Source of the DNA: Arthrobacter sp. U41
GTDB taxonomy: Bacteria; Actinomycetota; Actinomycetes; Actinomycetales; Micrococcaceae
Assembly (NCBI RefSeq): GCF_001750145.1
Contig: NZ_CP015732.1
Coordinates: 1,922,001 to 1,986,000 of the forward strand
Length of the DNA: 64,000 nt
Reading direction: 5' to 3'
Shown here: one piece after another, positions 33,715-43,561 of the stretch
Numbering within the stretch: the first letter of the stretch is position 1
How the letters are laid out: every line of letters starts with the position of its first letter
Made by a program: the position numbers and the translations under genes
The notes under the pieces: model-generated
Told to the model about the DNA's origin: nothing
Databases searched by the model: none
What the model saw: only the letters and a program-made list of their open reading frames with translations

Positions 33715-36608
33715 ACGCCCCGTCGCGCCGTCCCGGTCCGGGAGACACCTGGCACAGGCCTGCAGGCACGACGCCGGACGACGCCGCGGCCGGGACCAAT
33801 GCGGTCCCGTGGCACGTCCGGCGTGCCATGGAGGCCCTGCAGGCGCTTGACGTCAACCCTGAGACGGGGCTGGACTCGGACGAAGCGGACCGGCGCCGCG
33901 AAATCTACGGAGCCAATGAACTCCGTTCCGCACCGCCCGTTCCGCTGTGGCGGAAGGTCCTCAGGCAATTCCAGGATCCGCTGATCTACCTCCTGCTGGC
34001 CGCCATCGCCATCTCGGTCCTTGCCTGGGCGGTGGAAGGTGCCGCCGGGGTACCGATCGACGCCCTCGTGATTGGGGCCGTGGTCCTGTTCAACGGCGTG
34101 CTCGGCTTCGTTCAGGAGAACAAAGCCGAGAGCGCCGTCGCCGCACTGCGGCTGATGACGGCGGCGAACTCCATGGTGCTGCGGGACGGTGAACTGAAAA
34201 CGGTGCCGTCCGCGGATTTGGTGCCGGGAGACATCCTGGTCCTCAATGAGGGCGATTCCGTCGGTGCCGATGCCCGGCTAATCACGGCGAGTTCCCTGGG
34301 TGTCGCTGAGTCCTCCCTCACCGGCGAAAGCGCGCTGGTTTTCAAGGACCCGGCCCTCCTCAATGGCACCGTCCCCTTGGGGGACCGGCTGAACATGGTC
34401 TTCAAGGGGACGGCTGTCGCCCGGGGCGTGGGCCGCGCGGTGGTCACCGGAACCGCGATGGACACCGAGGTCGGTGCGATCGCGGGAATGCTGGCCGCCG
34501 CTGAGGACGCCCCGACCCCGCTGCAGCGCGAAATCGCGGGCATCAGCAAGCTGCTCGGCATCACAGTGATCGGGATCGCCGTCGTCGTGATGGCCACGAT
34601 CATCATCGTGAACGGGGTGTCCACGCTGAGCGGGCTCGTCGCCGTCCTGCTGCTGGGGGTCTCGCTCGCCGTGGCGGCTGTACCCGAGGGGCTGCCTGCC
34701 ATCCTGTCCGTGGTGCTCGCCATCGGCGTCCAGAACATGGCCAAACGCAAGGCCGTCGTCAAGGAGCTGCACTCGGTGGAAACGCTCGGCTCCGCCTCCG
34801 TCATCGCCTCGGACAAGACCGGCACACTCACACGCAACGAAATGACCATTTGCCGGATCACGACCGCCTCCGGCCTGGTCGAACTCACCGGTGTCGGCTA
34901 CCGGCCGGAGGGCGCAGTGCTCCACAACGGCCAGCAACTGCGTGATCCGGCCCTGCTCCAGGAGGCACGCATGGTGCTGGCCGGCGGCTCCTTCGCCAAC
35001 AACGCGCAGCTTCGGGAGCACGACGGCGGGTGGGAGATCCAGGGCGACCCGACGGAAGCGGCGTTCCTCGTCGCCGCCCGGAAGCTGGAAGGCGTCACGG
35101 ACCGCGTTGACGAGTTCGACCGGGACGGCGAAATCCCGTTCACCTCGGAGCGGAAACTGATGTCCGCGCTGGCCCGCCACCGTGAGGCCGACACCCTGTC
35201 CCTGGTCACGAAGGGCGCCCCGGACGTCCTGCTGCAACGATGCACCGGTCTGCAGCTCGGCAGCGACGTCGTCCCGCTGGACGCGGACCGCCGCGCCCGG
35301 GCACTGGCCGACATCGAGGAGCTCTCCGCCCAGGCCTTCCGCACCCTCGGCGTGGCCTACCGCCAATACACCGAAGCGGACCGCCACGAAGCGGACGTGC
35401 TCACCGAGGAAGACGAGAGCACGCTCGTGTATGTCGGCGTCGTCGGAATCCTGGACCCGCCCCGGACCGAAGCGGCCCCCGCGGTGGCCGAGGCGCGGCG
35501 GGCCGGTATCCGCGTCGTGATGATCACCGGGGACCACCCGCTCAGCGCGGCGCGGATCGCCGGCGATCTCGGGATCACCAGGCCGGGGGAGCGGGCAGTC
35601 ACGGGCGCCGAACTGGACAAACTGGACGAGGACGGCCTGCGCGCGCTCACCCTGAACACCTCCGTGTACGCGCGGGTCGCCCCGCAGAACAAACTGCAGA
35701 TCATCACCGCCCTGCAGGCCCACGGCAATGTGGTGGCGATGACCGGGGACGGCGTCAATGACGCGCCCGCGCTGAAGACCGCGGACATCGGCATCGCCAT
35801 GGGTGTCACCGGCACCGAGGTCACCAAGGAAGCCTCGAACATGATCCTGGGCGATGACAACTTCGCCACGATTGTCTCGGCGGTGCACCAGGGCCGGGTC
35901 ATCTTCGAGAACATCGAAAAATTCCTGCGGTACCTGCTTTCCTCGAACATGGGTGAAGTGTTCACGGTGTTCCTCGGCGTCGTGTTCGCCGGCGCCATGG
36001 GCCTGGCCGGAGCGAGCGCCGGCGAAGTCGCCGTGCCGTTGCTGGCGACCCAGATCCTCTGGATCAATCTCGTGACCGACTCCGGACCCGCTCTCGCGAT
36101 GGGCGTTGATCCCGAAATTGACGACGTCATGGCACGCGGGCCCCGCAAACGCGGCGACCGCATCCTCGGCACCCGGATGTGGCTGGGCATCCTGAGCATC
36201 GGGCTGGTCATGGGTGTCGCGTCGCTGCTGACCATCGACATCTTCCTGCCGGGCGGGCTGGTCCCGGGCGGCACCGAATCGCTCGACGTCGCACGGACCG
36301 CCGGCTTCACCACCCTGGTGTTCGCCCAGCTGTTCAACGCCTTCAACTCCCGTTCGGAGACGACGACGGCCTTCCGCCGGCTCTTCGTGAACAAATGGCT
36401 CTGGGGCTCCGTGCTGCTGGCTACGGTGCTTCAGGTCGCCGTCGTCGAGCTGCCCTTCCTGCAGCAGGCCTTCGGGACAGCGTCCCTGGACCCCGGTCAG
36501 TGGGCCGTCTGTGTCGTGATGGCCTCGACCGTGCTCTGGTTTGATGAGCTCCGCAAGATTGCCCTTCGGCTGGCCGGACGTCGCCGCGCCGCGCAGGCAC
36601 CCCGCTGA
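33711..36608 (+). CDS. Cation-transporting P-type ATPase (P2-type, Ca2+-like)
   Basis: A 965-residue membrane pump. The actuator loop TGES is at 204-207. The phosphorylation site DKTGTLT starts at Asp368, and the nucleotide-domain KGAPDVLLQRC follows. The hinge GDGVND is at 679-684, and TM4 contains AVPEGLPAILSV. About ten TM helices. The PEGLP in TM4 and the N-terminal cation ATPase domain put it with Ca2+ or Na+/K+-type P2 pumps, as opposed to heavy-metal P1B pumps. The ion is uncertain. It overlaps the upstream small membrane gene. Confidence 0.93.
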   Translation: MNAPSRRPGPGDTWHRPAGTTPDDAAAGTNAVPWHVRRAMEALQALDVNPETGLDSDEADRRREIYGANELRSAPPVPLWRKVLRQFQDPLIYLLLAAIAISVLAWAVEGAAGVPIDALVIGAVVLFNGVLGFVQENKAESAVAALRLMTAANSMVLRDGELKTVPSADLVPGDILVLNEGDSVGADARLITASSLGVAESSLTGESALVFKDPALLNGTVPLGDRLNMVFKGTAVARGVGRAVVTGTAMDTEVGAIAGMLAAAEDAPTPLQREIAGISKLLGITVIGIAVVVMATIIIVNGVSTLSGLVAVLLLGVSLAVAAVPEGLPAILSVVLAIGVQNMAKRKAVVKELHSVETLGSASVIASDKTGTLTRNEMTICRITTASGLVELTGVGYRPEGAVLHNGQQLRDPALLQEARMVLAGGSFANNAQLREHDGGWEIQGDPTEAAFLVAARKLEGVTDRVDEFDRDGEIPFTSERKLMSALARHREADTLSLVTKGAPDVLLQRCTGLQLGSDVVPLDADRRARALADIEELSAQAFRTLGVAYRQYTEADRHEADVLTEEDESTLVYVGVVGILDPPRTEAAPAVAEARRAGIRVVMITGDHPLSAARIAGDLGITRPGERAVTGAELDKLDEDGLRALTLNTSVYARVAPQNKLQIITALQAHGNVVAMTGDGVNDAPALKTADIGIAMGVTGTEVTKEASNMILGDDNFATIVSAVHQGRVIFENIEKFLRYLLSSNMGEVFTVFLGVVFAGAMGLAGASAGEVAVPLLATQILWINLVTDSGPALAMGVDPEIDDVMARGPRKRGDRILGTRMWLGILSIGLVMGVASLLTIDIFLPGGLVPGGTESLDVARTAGFTTLVFAQLFNAFNSRSETTTAFRRLFVNKWLWGSVLLATVLQVAVVELPFLQQAFGTASLDPGQWAVCVVMASTVLWFDELRKIALRLAGRRRAAQAPR

Positions 36609-36645
36609 CGCCGGCGCCGGCTGACGGCGGCGCCGGGTCCCGGCC

Positions 36646-37956
36646 CTAAAGCTGCCGCCGGGGACTGCGGGGACTGCGGGGGCTGCGGAGGGCCGCAACC
36701 AGCACCACGAACGCGAGCAGCTGCAGGACCGCCACAGCCGCGATCAGCAGCGGGCGGGTGTCATAAAGCGCGCCGTACAGGGCCCCGCCCGCCAGCGCCC
36801 CGGCCCCCTCGAAGGCCGCAAAAACGCCGTACGCTGTCCCCTGGCGCGGTTCCGGCACCAGATCCGCGACCAGCGCCTTGACGGTCGAGTCCTGGATGCC
36901 CAGAGCCGTGCCCCAGACGAGGACACCGGAAAAGACCACCCCGGCCGCCGGCGCCAGAGCCAGCACCGGCACGGCAGCGATCAGCAGGGGCAGCGCGAGG
37001 AGCACCCAGGCGCCGGACCGGTCGTAGAGGACACCCGTGGCGAGGGCGCCAAGGGCCGCCGCCGCCATCGCACCGGCGTACAGCAACGGGACCACCGCGA
37101 CCGGAACGGCCGCCGCCGTCGTGAGGTGGTAGGAAATGACCCCGAAGGCAACCAGCCCGGCGCTCCAGAAGAAGGCGGCGACAGCGAACAGGGCAAAACT
37201 GCGCGTAAACAACGACGCCGGGCGGCCGGCAGCTCCCGGAGACGGCGGTTCAACGGCGGCCTGCCGGCCTCCGCCCTCTTCCTCCGGCGCCGGCCGGCCG
37301 GCGCCGGCATCCGCCACCTGGCGGCGCAGCCAGAACAGCAGGAGCATAGCCGCCCCGGCCGGAACGGCCAGCACCGCGAAGGCCGCCGACAGGTTCCCGC
37401 TGGCCGCGAGTACCGCCCAGACCAGGACCGGCCCGAGCAGCGCACCGGCGAGGTCGAGGGACTTGTGGACGGCGAAACCGCGGCCGCGGCCCACGGGCCT
37501 GGCGACCGCCGCCAGCAGCACGGTCTTTGCCGGGCTGCGGACGGCTTTCCCGACCCTGTCCCCGATAATCAGCGCCGCGGCCAGAACCAGCCCGGATCCG
37601 CCGGCCCAGGGCGCCACGGCCAGCAGCGGCACACAGACCGCCGTAAGCGCATATCCGGCCAGTGTGAACGTCCAGTACCTGCGCGTCCGGTCCGCCCAAG
37701 GCCCGAACACCAGCCGGAGTCCCTGCGCGGCGGCTTCGGCGCCGCCCGTCACGAGGCCGACGAGCAGCGCGGACGCACCCAGCTGGGCGAGCAGGGGGCC
37801 AGCCAGCGGCCTCGCGCCGTCGGAGACGACATCGGCGGCCAGGCTGACGAGGCCAAAGCCGATCACCGGACCCCAGACAAACCCCCGGGTGGCGCCGGGC
37901 AGGGCAGATCGGCTTACCCGCTGGCGGGCTGAAAGGTTTCGTCGGGGACGGCCCAT
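36646..37956 (-). CDS. MFS transporter
   Basis: A 436-residue permease with about 12 hydrophobic segments. The segment GFGLVSLAADVVSDGARPLAGPLLAQLG and the loop FGPWADRTRRY fit the major facilitator pattern. A charged cytoplasmic linker rich in Pro/Glu/Arg (about 215-245) separates the two halves. The C-terminus is a repeated RSPRSPRSPRR. The substrate is unknown. Its 3' end is only 37 bases from the convergent ATPase gene. Confidence 0.82.
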   Translation of the reverse strand: MGRPRRNLSARQRVSRSALPGATRGFVWGPVIGFGLVSLAADVVSDGARPLAGPLLAQLGASALLVGLVTGGAEAAAQGLRLVFGPWADRTRRYWTFTLAGYALTAVCVPLLAVAPWAGGSGLVLAAALIIGDRVGKAVRSPAKTVLLAAVARPVGRGRGFAVHKSLDLAGALLGPVLVWAVLAASGNLSAAFAVLAVPAGAAMLLLFWLRRQVADAGAGRPAPEEEGGGRQAAVEPPSPGAAGRPASLFTRSFALFAVAAFFWSAGLVAFGVISYHLTTAAAVPVAVVPLLYAGAMAAAALGALATGVLYDRSGAWVLLALPLLIAAVPVLALAPAAGVVFSGVLVWGTALGIQDSTVKALVADLVPEPRQGTAYGVFAAFEGAGALAGGALYGALYDTRPLLIAAVAVLQLLAFVVLVAALRSPRSPRSPRRQL

Positions 37957-38013
37957 TTGCCCAGACTCGCGGACGTTCCCTGGAAGAACAAGGGCCCTCG
38001 AGCCCGCCTGCTG

Positions 38014-38517
38014 CTAGGCGGACTTCCGGATGGCAAGGAACGCCCACGCCGCGACCAGCAGGCCACCGAGCGCCAGCAGGATCGCGCCGGGAACGCCGCG
38101 GTCACCGGAAGCCGGAGTCGCTGCGGCGGCCGGACCCGCCGCCGGGCTCGGTGTGCCAACGGAGGGTGAGGCAGTGGCCGATGGTGCCTCGGCCGGCGGC
38201 AGGGCCGCGGCGTCGACGGGCGGTGGCTCCGGGGTGGCCTCCGGTTCGGGGGCCACGGAAGTCCGCGGGGCAGGGGCGGCGCCGGACGGGATCGACGGGG
38301 ACTTTGGCACCACGGTGGCGCCTGCCGTCGGGACGGGTGCCGCGGAGGGACCCGGACGACCCGGGGGAGTCGGGCAGGGGCGCGCCGGCGCAGCGCTGCC
38401 GCCGGGATCGCAGGGGTCAGCGGAGGCCGGCAGGGCGAGGACCAGCGGGGCTAATGCCAGCATCAGCGCAGCCGTGGCGGCGTAGCCGGCTCCCTTTGTG
38501 GACTTCACCCGATCCAT
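38014..38517 (-). CDS. Secreted, membrane-anchored Pro/Ala-rich protein
   Basis: A 167-residue protein starting at the ATG at 38517. A signal peptide ends near LPASADP. A long low-complexity region rich in Pro, Ala, Ser and Thr (about 40-135) follows, then one C-terminal membrane helix (GVPGAILLALGGLLVAAWAF) and a basic end, IRKSA. No LPXTG is present. This layout suggests a wall-spanning stalk or anchor. It lies upstream of the MFS gene on the same strand; function unknown. Confidence 0.65.
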   Translation of the reverse strand: MDRVKSTKGAGYAATAALMLALAPLVLALPASADPCDPGGSAAPARPCPTPPGRPGPSAAPVPTAGATVVPKSPSIPSGAAPAPRTSVAPEPEATPEPPPVDAAALPPAEAPSATASPSVGTPSPAAGPAAAATPASGDRGVPGAILLALGGLLVAAWAFLAIRKSA

Positions 38518-38612
38518 CGTAGGGGTACGGACGTTGCCTGGCGGGGACGGCAGGCAACGTCCGCCGGCCCTCAGCCGGTCCCGCCGCGCTGACCGGTCCC
38601 TGGCTTTTCCTG

Positions 38613-39584
38613 CTACTGCCAAGCCCTGACGTAATCAACCTTCATCTCGGAGGCCGGCCCGTACGCCGTGCTGGTGCCGGCCTTGCCGACATTCAGCACG
38701 AGGTACTGGGCGGCATTGCCGTCGTCGGTGGGGAAGGACTTGACCTTGATGCCGTCGACGTAGACCTCGGAGAGGTTGGCCTTGCGCCACAGGCCGTAGG
38801 TGTGGAATTCGTTCCCCCACGCGCCGGAAATGGTGCCCTGGTTGTGGGTACCGGAGCCCGAATGGTAGTTGGACGTCAGCTTTCCCTTGAGCACCTCGGC
38901 GATGTCGTTCTCACCGGTCGCCGGCCAGGACTGTCCGGTGGTCCACCACGCAGGCCAGTTGTGCAGCACGGTCCCGTTGCCGGGGAAGGAGATGCGGGCC
39001 TCCGTGTAGCCGGTCCGGAACTCGTAGCCGGTGGTGGCGGTGTCCTTCGGGTTCGAGGACACGAGGCCGCCGGTGCCGGCGTCCGACAATGTCAGCGAGA
39101 GGGTTCCGCCGCCGACCGAGACGTTGGCCGGGTCCGTCCTGACCTTGTTCATTGTGCCGCCGCCGAACCAGGAACTGGACCATTTGTTGGTGTCGAGCGT
39201 GGTTCCGTTGAAGTCATCGCTGAAAGTCTGCGACCATGCGCCCGGGACCCCCAGGGGCATCAGTGAGGAACCGGTCGAGGCCGGCAGTACCGTGGCGGGT
39301 GCTGCCGCCGGCGCTGCGGCTGCCGGAGCAGGCTCTGCCGCGGGTGCGGGTGCGGGTGCAACTGCAGCGGCCGGGGCAGGGGCCGCGGCGGGCGCGGGCG
39401 CCGCTTGAAGCGTGCAGGGAGGCACCCCTGTGCTGAACTTGAGGGTGCACTTGTAGGTGCCTGCCCCTGCGGTTGGCGGCGCGGCCGGGGTTCCCCCGGG
39501 GGCCGCAACGGCGCCGAGGGATGCAGTGAGGGACAGCAGGGCCGCTATGGCCGCACCGGAAAACAATGTTGTGCATTTCTTCAT
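38613..39584 (-). CDS. Secreted glycoside hydrolase family 16 protein (beta-glucanase-like)
   Basis: A 323-residue exported protein. A signal peptide (1-28, ending AVA) is followed by an Ala/Pro repeat linker (about 60-100). The GH16 jelly-roll spans about 110-323 (FSDDFNGTTLDTNKW, PAWWTTGQSW, GNEFHTYGLWR). The active-site strand reads GENDIAEVL, giving the E-x-D-x-x-E arrangement of GH16 with nucleophile and acid/base glutamates. AGGAG precedes the ATG. It probably cleaves beta-1,3(4)-glucan or a galactan outside the cell. Confidence 0.88.
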   Translation of the reverse strand: MKKCTTLFSGAAIAALLSLTASLGAVAAPGGTPAAPPTAGAGTYKCTLKFSTGVPPCTLQAAPAPAAAPAPAAAVAPAPAPAAEPAPAAAAPAAAPATVLPASTGSSLMPLGVPGAWSQTFSDDFNGTTLDTNKWSSSWFGGGTMNKVRTDPANVSVGGGTLSLTLSDAGTGGLVSSNPKDTATTGYEFRTGYTEARISFPGNGTVLHNWPAWWTTGQSWPATGENDIAEVLKGKLTSNYHSGSGTHNQGTISGAWGNEFHTYGLWRKANLSEVYVDGIKVKSFPTDDGNAAQYLVLNVGKAGTSTAYGPASEMKVDYVRAWQ

Positions 39585-39785
39585 GTACTACTCCTGGAGC
39601 TCACGCTCTGTTGGTGGCGCCATCCCGCGCAGCGCTGAAGGCGCGCGGGCAGGACGGAATGCGCCATTCTTCATGGCCGCACCGACGCTGATTCATCGGC
39701 GCGCCAGACGTTCGGCCGCGTACGTCATCAAGGCAGCGAGGTGCCTTCTTACGCGCCTTGGGGCAGGCGACACCCGGGGAGGGGC
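39585..39785. other. Intergenic region between GH16 gene and tRNA-Thr
   Basis: No gene or strong repeat seen. It holds the upstream region of the minus-strand GH16 gene. Confidence 0.5.
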
Positions 39786-39820
39786 AAAAAGAAACGGCCC
39801 CGGCGACTGCGCCGGGGCCG
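39786..39820 (-). terminator. Terminator of tRNA-Thr
   Basis: CGGCCCCGGCG and CGCCGGGGCCG form the stem, followed on the minus strand by TTTCTTTTT. Confidence 0.85.
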
Positions 39821-39835
39821 ATAGATGAAGACCAG

Positions 39836-39908
39836 AGCTTCCTGCCAGAATCGAACTGGCGACCTTCTCATTACGAGTGAGACGCTCTACCAACTGAGCT
39901 AAGGAAGC
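39836..39908 (-). tRNA. tRNA-Thr (anticodon CGT)
   Basis: A 73-nt cloverleaf. The acceptor stem is GCTTCCT/AGGAAGC with discriminator T. The anticodon stem TCTCA/TGAGA encloses CTCGTAA, giving anticodon CGT. The T-loop is TTCGATT. Confidence 0.95.
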
Positions 39909-40002
39909 AACCGCCTGAAGTGTCCGGTGTCCCCGGGCGCTTCATGCCAGAGACAACTGTAGTAGAGTCCTCCGGCCCGGGTCAAAATGAGTGGCGGGCG
40001 CC

Positions 40003-41568
40003 TCAGCAGACGGTGTTGTCCGCCGGGGTCTTCCCGTCGACGAGGTAACCGTCGACGGCGTTGCCGATGCAGTCGTTGGAGCGGCCGTAGGCCGTGTGGC
40101 CCTCACCCTCCCACGTCAGCAGGGAGGCTTGACCCAGCTGCTTGCGCAGGGAGCTGGCCCATTCCACCGGGGTGGCCGGGTCGCCCGTGGTGCCGATGAC
40201 GACGATGTCGGCCGAACCCTTGTATTCCACCGGCGCCGGGGTCCGGACGTTTTTGTACGGCCAGTCCTTGCAGTTGGTGCCGCCGTAGGCGAAGTACTTG
40301 CCGAATGTGGGCGAAGCCAGGCGCAGCTGCTGCTCGTCCGCGCGCATCCCGGCAGTGTCCGTCACCATGGGGTAGTCAAGGCAGTTGATGGCGGTGAAGG
40401 CGAAGGTGCTGTTCGAGGAGTAGCTGCCGTCGGGTTCCCGCTCGGCGTTGAAGTCGGCCAGCCTCAGGAACGGCGTCGCATCATTTTTCATGATCGCGTC
40501 GAGTGCCTGCGTCAGGAGCGGCCAGTTGTCGTCGTTGTACAGCGGGACGATCATGCCGGTGACCAGCGTGGACGCCGAGACCACCCGGCCGTCCTTGGCG
40601 CGCACGGGGTTGGCTTCCACGGCGGCGATCGCGTCCCGGATCTGCTGGATCCCGTTGTCGACGCTGCCACTGAGCGGGCAGCCGCCGCCCTGGAGGCAGC
40701 GTTCCACGTAGGTGCGGAGGGCTTTTTCAAAGGCTTTGGCCTGGCCGCTGGTGAGCTCCTCATTGCTCAGGGACGGGTCCATTGCACCGTCCAGGACCAT
40801 CCGGCCGACGTTGTCAGGGAACAGCGAGGCGTATGTTGAACCGAGGAACGTCCCATAGGAGAACCCCATGTAGTTCAGCTTGGTGTCGTTGAGGGACGCA
40901 CGCAGGATGTCCAGGTCCTTGGCGGAACTGACGGTGTCGATGTGGCCCAGGACCGGCCCGGCCTTTTCCTCGCACTTGGCGGCGATCACCTTGTTATCAG
41001 CCAGGGTTTCGGCCAGGCCGGCGTCGGTGTCCAGGGCATAGATCTTCGCGCGGGAGGCGTCGCGTTCCTGATCCGTCAGGCAGGTGACCGGGGCGGAGCG
41101 CTTCACACCGCGCGGGTCGAAGCCCACAATGTCAAAGTTCGCGCGGACCTTTTCCGAGAAATGGGTGGCTCCGGCGTCCCTGACGAAGTCGTAGCCCGAG
41201 CCGCCGGGTCCGCCGGGGTTGATGAGCAGGCTGCCCTGGCTGGTGCCCTTCGTGGACAATTTGAGCGCCGCGATTTCGATGCTGTCGCCGTCCGGCTGGC
41301 TGTAATCGAGCGGGACCTTGACCTTGGCGCACTGGAAGTCCGTCTCGCAGGGGGTCCAGTCAACCTGCTGCGTGTAGTAGCTCCGGAGCTCGGCGGGCGC
41401 GGCGGAGGCGATCTCCGGATTCGGTGTACTGGAGTTTTTTGCCCCGCTGTCGCCGCCGCCGAACAGGGTGCACGAGGAGAGCACCATGGCCAGTGCCACG
41501 GCGCCTGCTGTCCGCATGCCGATCGCAACGGATCGGGATCTGGCGGACACTGCTCGTGCAGACTTCAT
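40003..41568 (-). CDS. Lipoprotein alpha/beta-hydrolase, tripeptidyl aminopeptidase-like (TAP family)
   Basis: A 521-residue exported hydrolase. A basic N-terminus, hydrophobic helix and lipobox LSSC (Cys33) indicate membrane anchoring by lipid. Oxyanion region NPGGPGGSG, nucleophile Ser237 in GFSYGTFLG, Asp463 in TTGDPATP and His491 in GEGHTAYG complete the triad. The C-terminal part matches the TAP-like domain of Streptomyces SlpD/SlpE and tripeptidyl aminopeptidases. AAGGAGAACC precedes the ATG at 41568 and decides the start. It probably trims peptides at the cell surface. Confidence 0.9.
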   Translation of the reverse strand: MKSARAVSARSRSVAIGMRTAGAVALAMVLSSCTLFGGGDSGAKNSSTPNPEIASAAPAELRSYYTQQVDWTPCETDFQCAKVKVPLDYSQPDGDSIEIAALKLSTKGTSQGSLLINPGGPGGSGYDFVRDAGATHFSEKVRANFDIVGFDPRGVKRSAPVTCLTDQERDASRAKIYALDTDAGLAETLADNKVIAAKCEEKAGPVLGHIDTVSSAKDLDILRASLNDTKLNYMGFSYGTFLGSTYASLFPDNVGRMVLDGAMDPSLSNEELTSGQAKAFEKALRTYVERCLQGGGCPLSGSVDNGIQQIRDAIAAVEANPVRAKDGRVVSASTLVTGMIVPLYNDDNWPLLTQALDAIMKNDATPFLRLADFNAEREPDGSYSSNSTFAFTAINCLDYPMVTDTAGMRADEQQLRLASPTFGKYFAYGGTNCKDWPYKNVRTPAPVEYKGSADIVVIGTTGDPATPVEWASSLRKQLGQASLLTWEGEGHTAYGRSNDCIGNAVDGYLVDGKTPADNTVC

Positions 41569-41677
41569 ACGGTTCTCCTTGGAGGAATAGGAACTGGACG
41601 GCTGCCGCGTCACGCCGGGCGGCCGGTTGGAACTGGGCGGGTGGTCGGTCCGCCTGGGCGGGTCCCTTAATGATCCC

Positions 41678-42820
41678 TCAGATGAGGCTGGCCGCCATGG
41701 ATTCGATCGTCAGCAGCGGAGCCACGTTGGATGTCGTAATGCGTTTGCGGGCCTTGTTGATGGCGTCCATCCGGGCAAGTGTGGTTTCGGCGGAGGAATG
41801 GCGCGCGAACTCAACGAGCTCACTCCTGAGCTCAACATTGACCAGCTCCACGGCGTTCCCCATCTGGATGATCAGCACATCCCGGTAGAACGACAGCAGA
41901 TCGGTGAGCGTGCGGTCGAGCGAGTCTGTCACGGAACGCTTGGCGCGGCGCTTCTGGTCGTCCTCAAGCTGCTTGACCTGGCCGCGCATGGACGGCGGCA
42001 GTGTCCCGCTTTCGGGGGCTCCCAGGGTGGCGAGCAGGGCGGCTTTTTCGGCCGTGTCGCGCTCGTCGTTGGAGCTGTTGGCTTCCTCGGTGGCGATCTT
42101 GACGAGCTTCTCCGCCATCAAAACCGCGGCGGTCACGCCGCGGAGCCCCAGGGGGAACCGCACGGTTTCGAGCCTCCGCTCGCGGGCTTCCGGATCCCGG
42201 GCCAGGCGGCGGGCGATCCCGACGTGGCTTTGCGCTGCCCGGGCGGCACGTTCAGCGACGGCGGGGTCCACGCCGTCGCGCTTGACCAGCAGGGCGGCGA
42301 CGTCGGCCGCGGGCGGCAGCCGCAGCGCCACCGTGCGGCACCGGGAGCGGATGGTGACCAGGACGTCGGCGGGGGAAGGCGCGCACAGCATCCAGACGGT
42401 GCGCGGGGTGGGTTCCTCGATCGCCTTGAGCAGCACGTTGGTGGTGCGCTCCGCCATCCGGTCCGCGTCCTCGACGACGATGATGCGCCAGCGCGCCGAG
42501 GACGGCCGGTTGCCGGCAGAGGAGACAAGCTCGCGGGCCTCGTCGATGGTGATGGTGACCTTTTCAGTGCGTACAAAAGCCACATCGGAGTGCGTTTCGC
42601 CCAGGATGGTCAGGCAGGCTGCGCATTCGCCGCAGCCGCGCAGCCCGACGTCGTCCTGGTCGCAGTTCAAGGCCGCGGCGAAGGCCTTCGCCGCGTTGGA
42701 CCGGCCCGAACCCGGCGGGCCGGTGAAGAGCCACGCATGGGTTGGGCCCTCACCCTGGGCTGCCTGGCGCAGTTGGGCCACGACGGCGGGCTGGCCCTGG
42801 AGGTCGTCCCAGACGCTCAT
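41678..42820 (-). CDS. holB: DNA polymerase III subunit delta'
   Basis: Clamp-loader subunit of the replicase. The 380 residues show an AAA+ fold with a P-loop-like GPPGSGRSNAAKAF (34-47), whose lysine is replaced by Arg as usual for delta'. A zinc module uses Cys53, Cys63, Cys66 and Cys69 (GCGECAAC). VVEDADRM and NVLLKAIEEPTP, typical of delta', follow, then IRSRCR. It overlaps the upstream tmk by four bases (ATGA), the common actinobacterial tmk-holB pair. Confidence 0.95.
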   Translation of the reverse strand: MSVWDDLQGQPAVVAQLRQAAQGEGPTHAWLFTGPPGSGRSNAAKAFAAALNCDQDDVGLRGCGECAACLTILGETHSDVAFVRTEKVTITIDEARELVSSAGNRPSSARWRIIVVEDADRMAERTTNVLLKAIEEPTPRTVWMLCAPSPADVLVTIRSRCRTVALRLPPAADVAALLVKRDGVDPAVAERAARAAQSHVGIARRLARDPEARERRLETVRFPLGLRGVTAAVLMAEKLVKIATEEANSSNDERDTAEKAALLATLGAPESGTLPPSMRGQVKQLEDDQKRRAKRSVTDSLDRTLTDLLSFYRDVLIIQMGNAVELVNVELRSELVEFARHSSAETTLARMDAINKARKRITTSNVAPLLTIESMAASLI

Positions 42821-43473
42821 GCGGTCACGCCCCGGTGCAAGGACAGCAGCGACTCCACCCGCTCGAGGATCCGCGCGGCCAGTTGGTCGACCGGGAGGTG
42901 GGCGGGGAGGACAAGGTACTGCTCGGGCCTGGCCGCCGCGAGGTCGAGGAAAGCGGTCCGGATCCTGGCATGGAACTCGTCCGCCTCGGATTCCAGCCGG
43001 TCCTCGGCCGCATCGCCCGCGGTGCGCCGGCGGCGGCCGACCTCCGGGTCAACGTCAAGCAGCACCGTGAGGTCCGGCTGCAGTCCTGAGGTGGCCCACT
43101 CGTTAATGTGGCGGACGGCCTCGGTGCCCAGATCCCGGCCGGCGCCCTGGTATGCGACCGAGGAATCGATGTAGCGGTCGGTGAGGACGATCTCGCCGCG
43201 CTCGAGCGCGGGGCGGATGACCTGGCTGGCGTGGGCGGCGCGGGAGGCCGCAAAGATCAGGGCTTCGGTGTGCGCATCGATGTGGCCGTGGCCGTGGTCC
43301 AGGACCAGGGAACGAAGTTTTTCGCCGATGGGAGTGCCGCCCGGCTCACGGGTCCGGAGCACCGGGAGGCCGCGCGATTCAAGCGCGGCAGCCAGCTCAG
43401 CTGCCTGCGTGGACTTTCCGGCGCCGTCGCCGCCCTCGAAGGCGATAAACAGTCCGGGGATCTGGTTGGTCAC
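42817..43473 (-). CDS. tmk: dTMP kinase
   Basis: Phosphorylates dTMP to dTDP with ATP for DNA synthesis. The 218 residues have a P-loop FEGGDGAGKST (12-22), the TREPGGTPIGE DRX-type loop, DRYIDSSVAYQGAGR for the nucleotide pocket, and an RRR-containing LID region. It starts with GTG. It forms an overlapping operon with holB and is divergent from the cystathionine gamma-synthase-like gene. Confidence 0.96.
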   Translation of the reverse strand: MTNQIPGLFIAFEGGDGAGKSTQAAELAAALESRGLPVLRTREPGGTPIGEKLRSLVLDHGHGHIDAHTEALIFAASRAAHASQVIRPALERGEIVLTDRYIDSSVAYQGAGRDLGTEAVRHINEWATSGLQPDLTVLLDVDPEVGRRRRTAGDAAEDRLESEADEFHARIRTAFLDLAAARPEQYLVLPAHLPVDQLAARILERVESLLSLHRGVTA

Positions 43474-43561
43474 TGCTCTAGCCTACCGACAATCCCTGAC
43501 AGCAACGCCCCTGGCCGTAACGTCGTGGCCGCCCTGCAGGGCGCCAAAGTACCCTGTGACC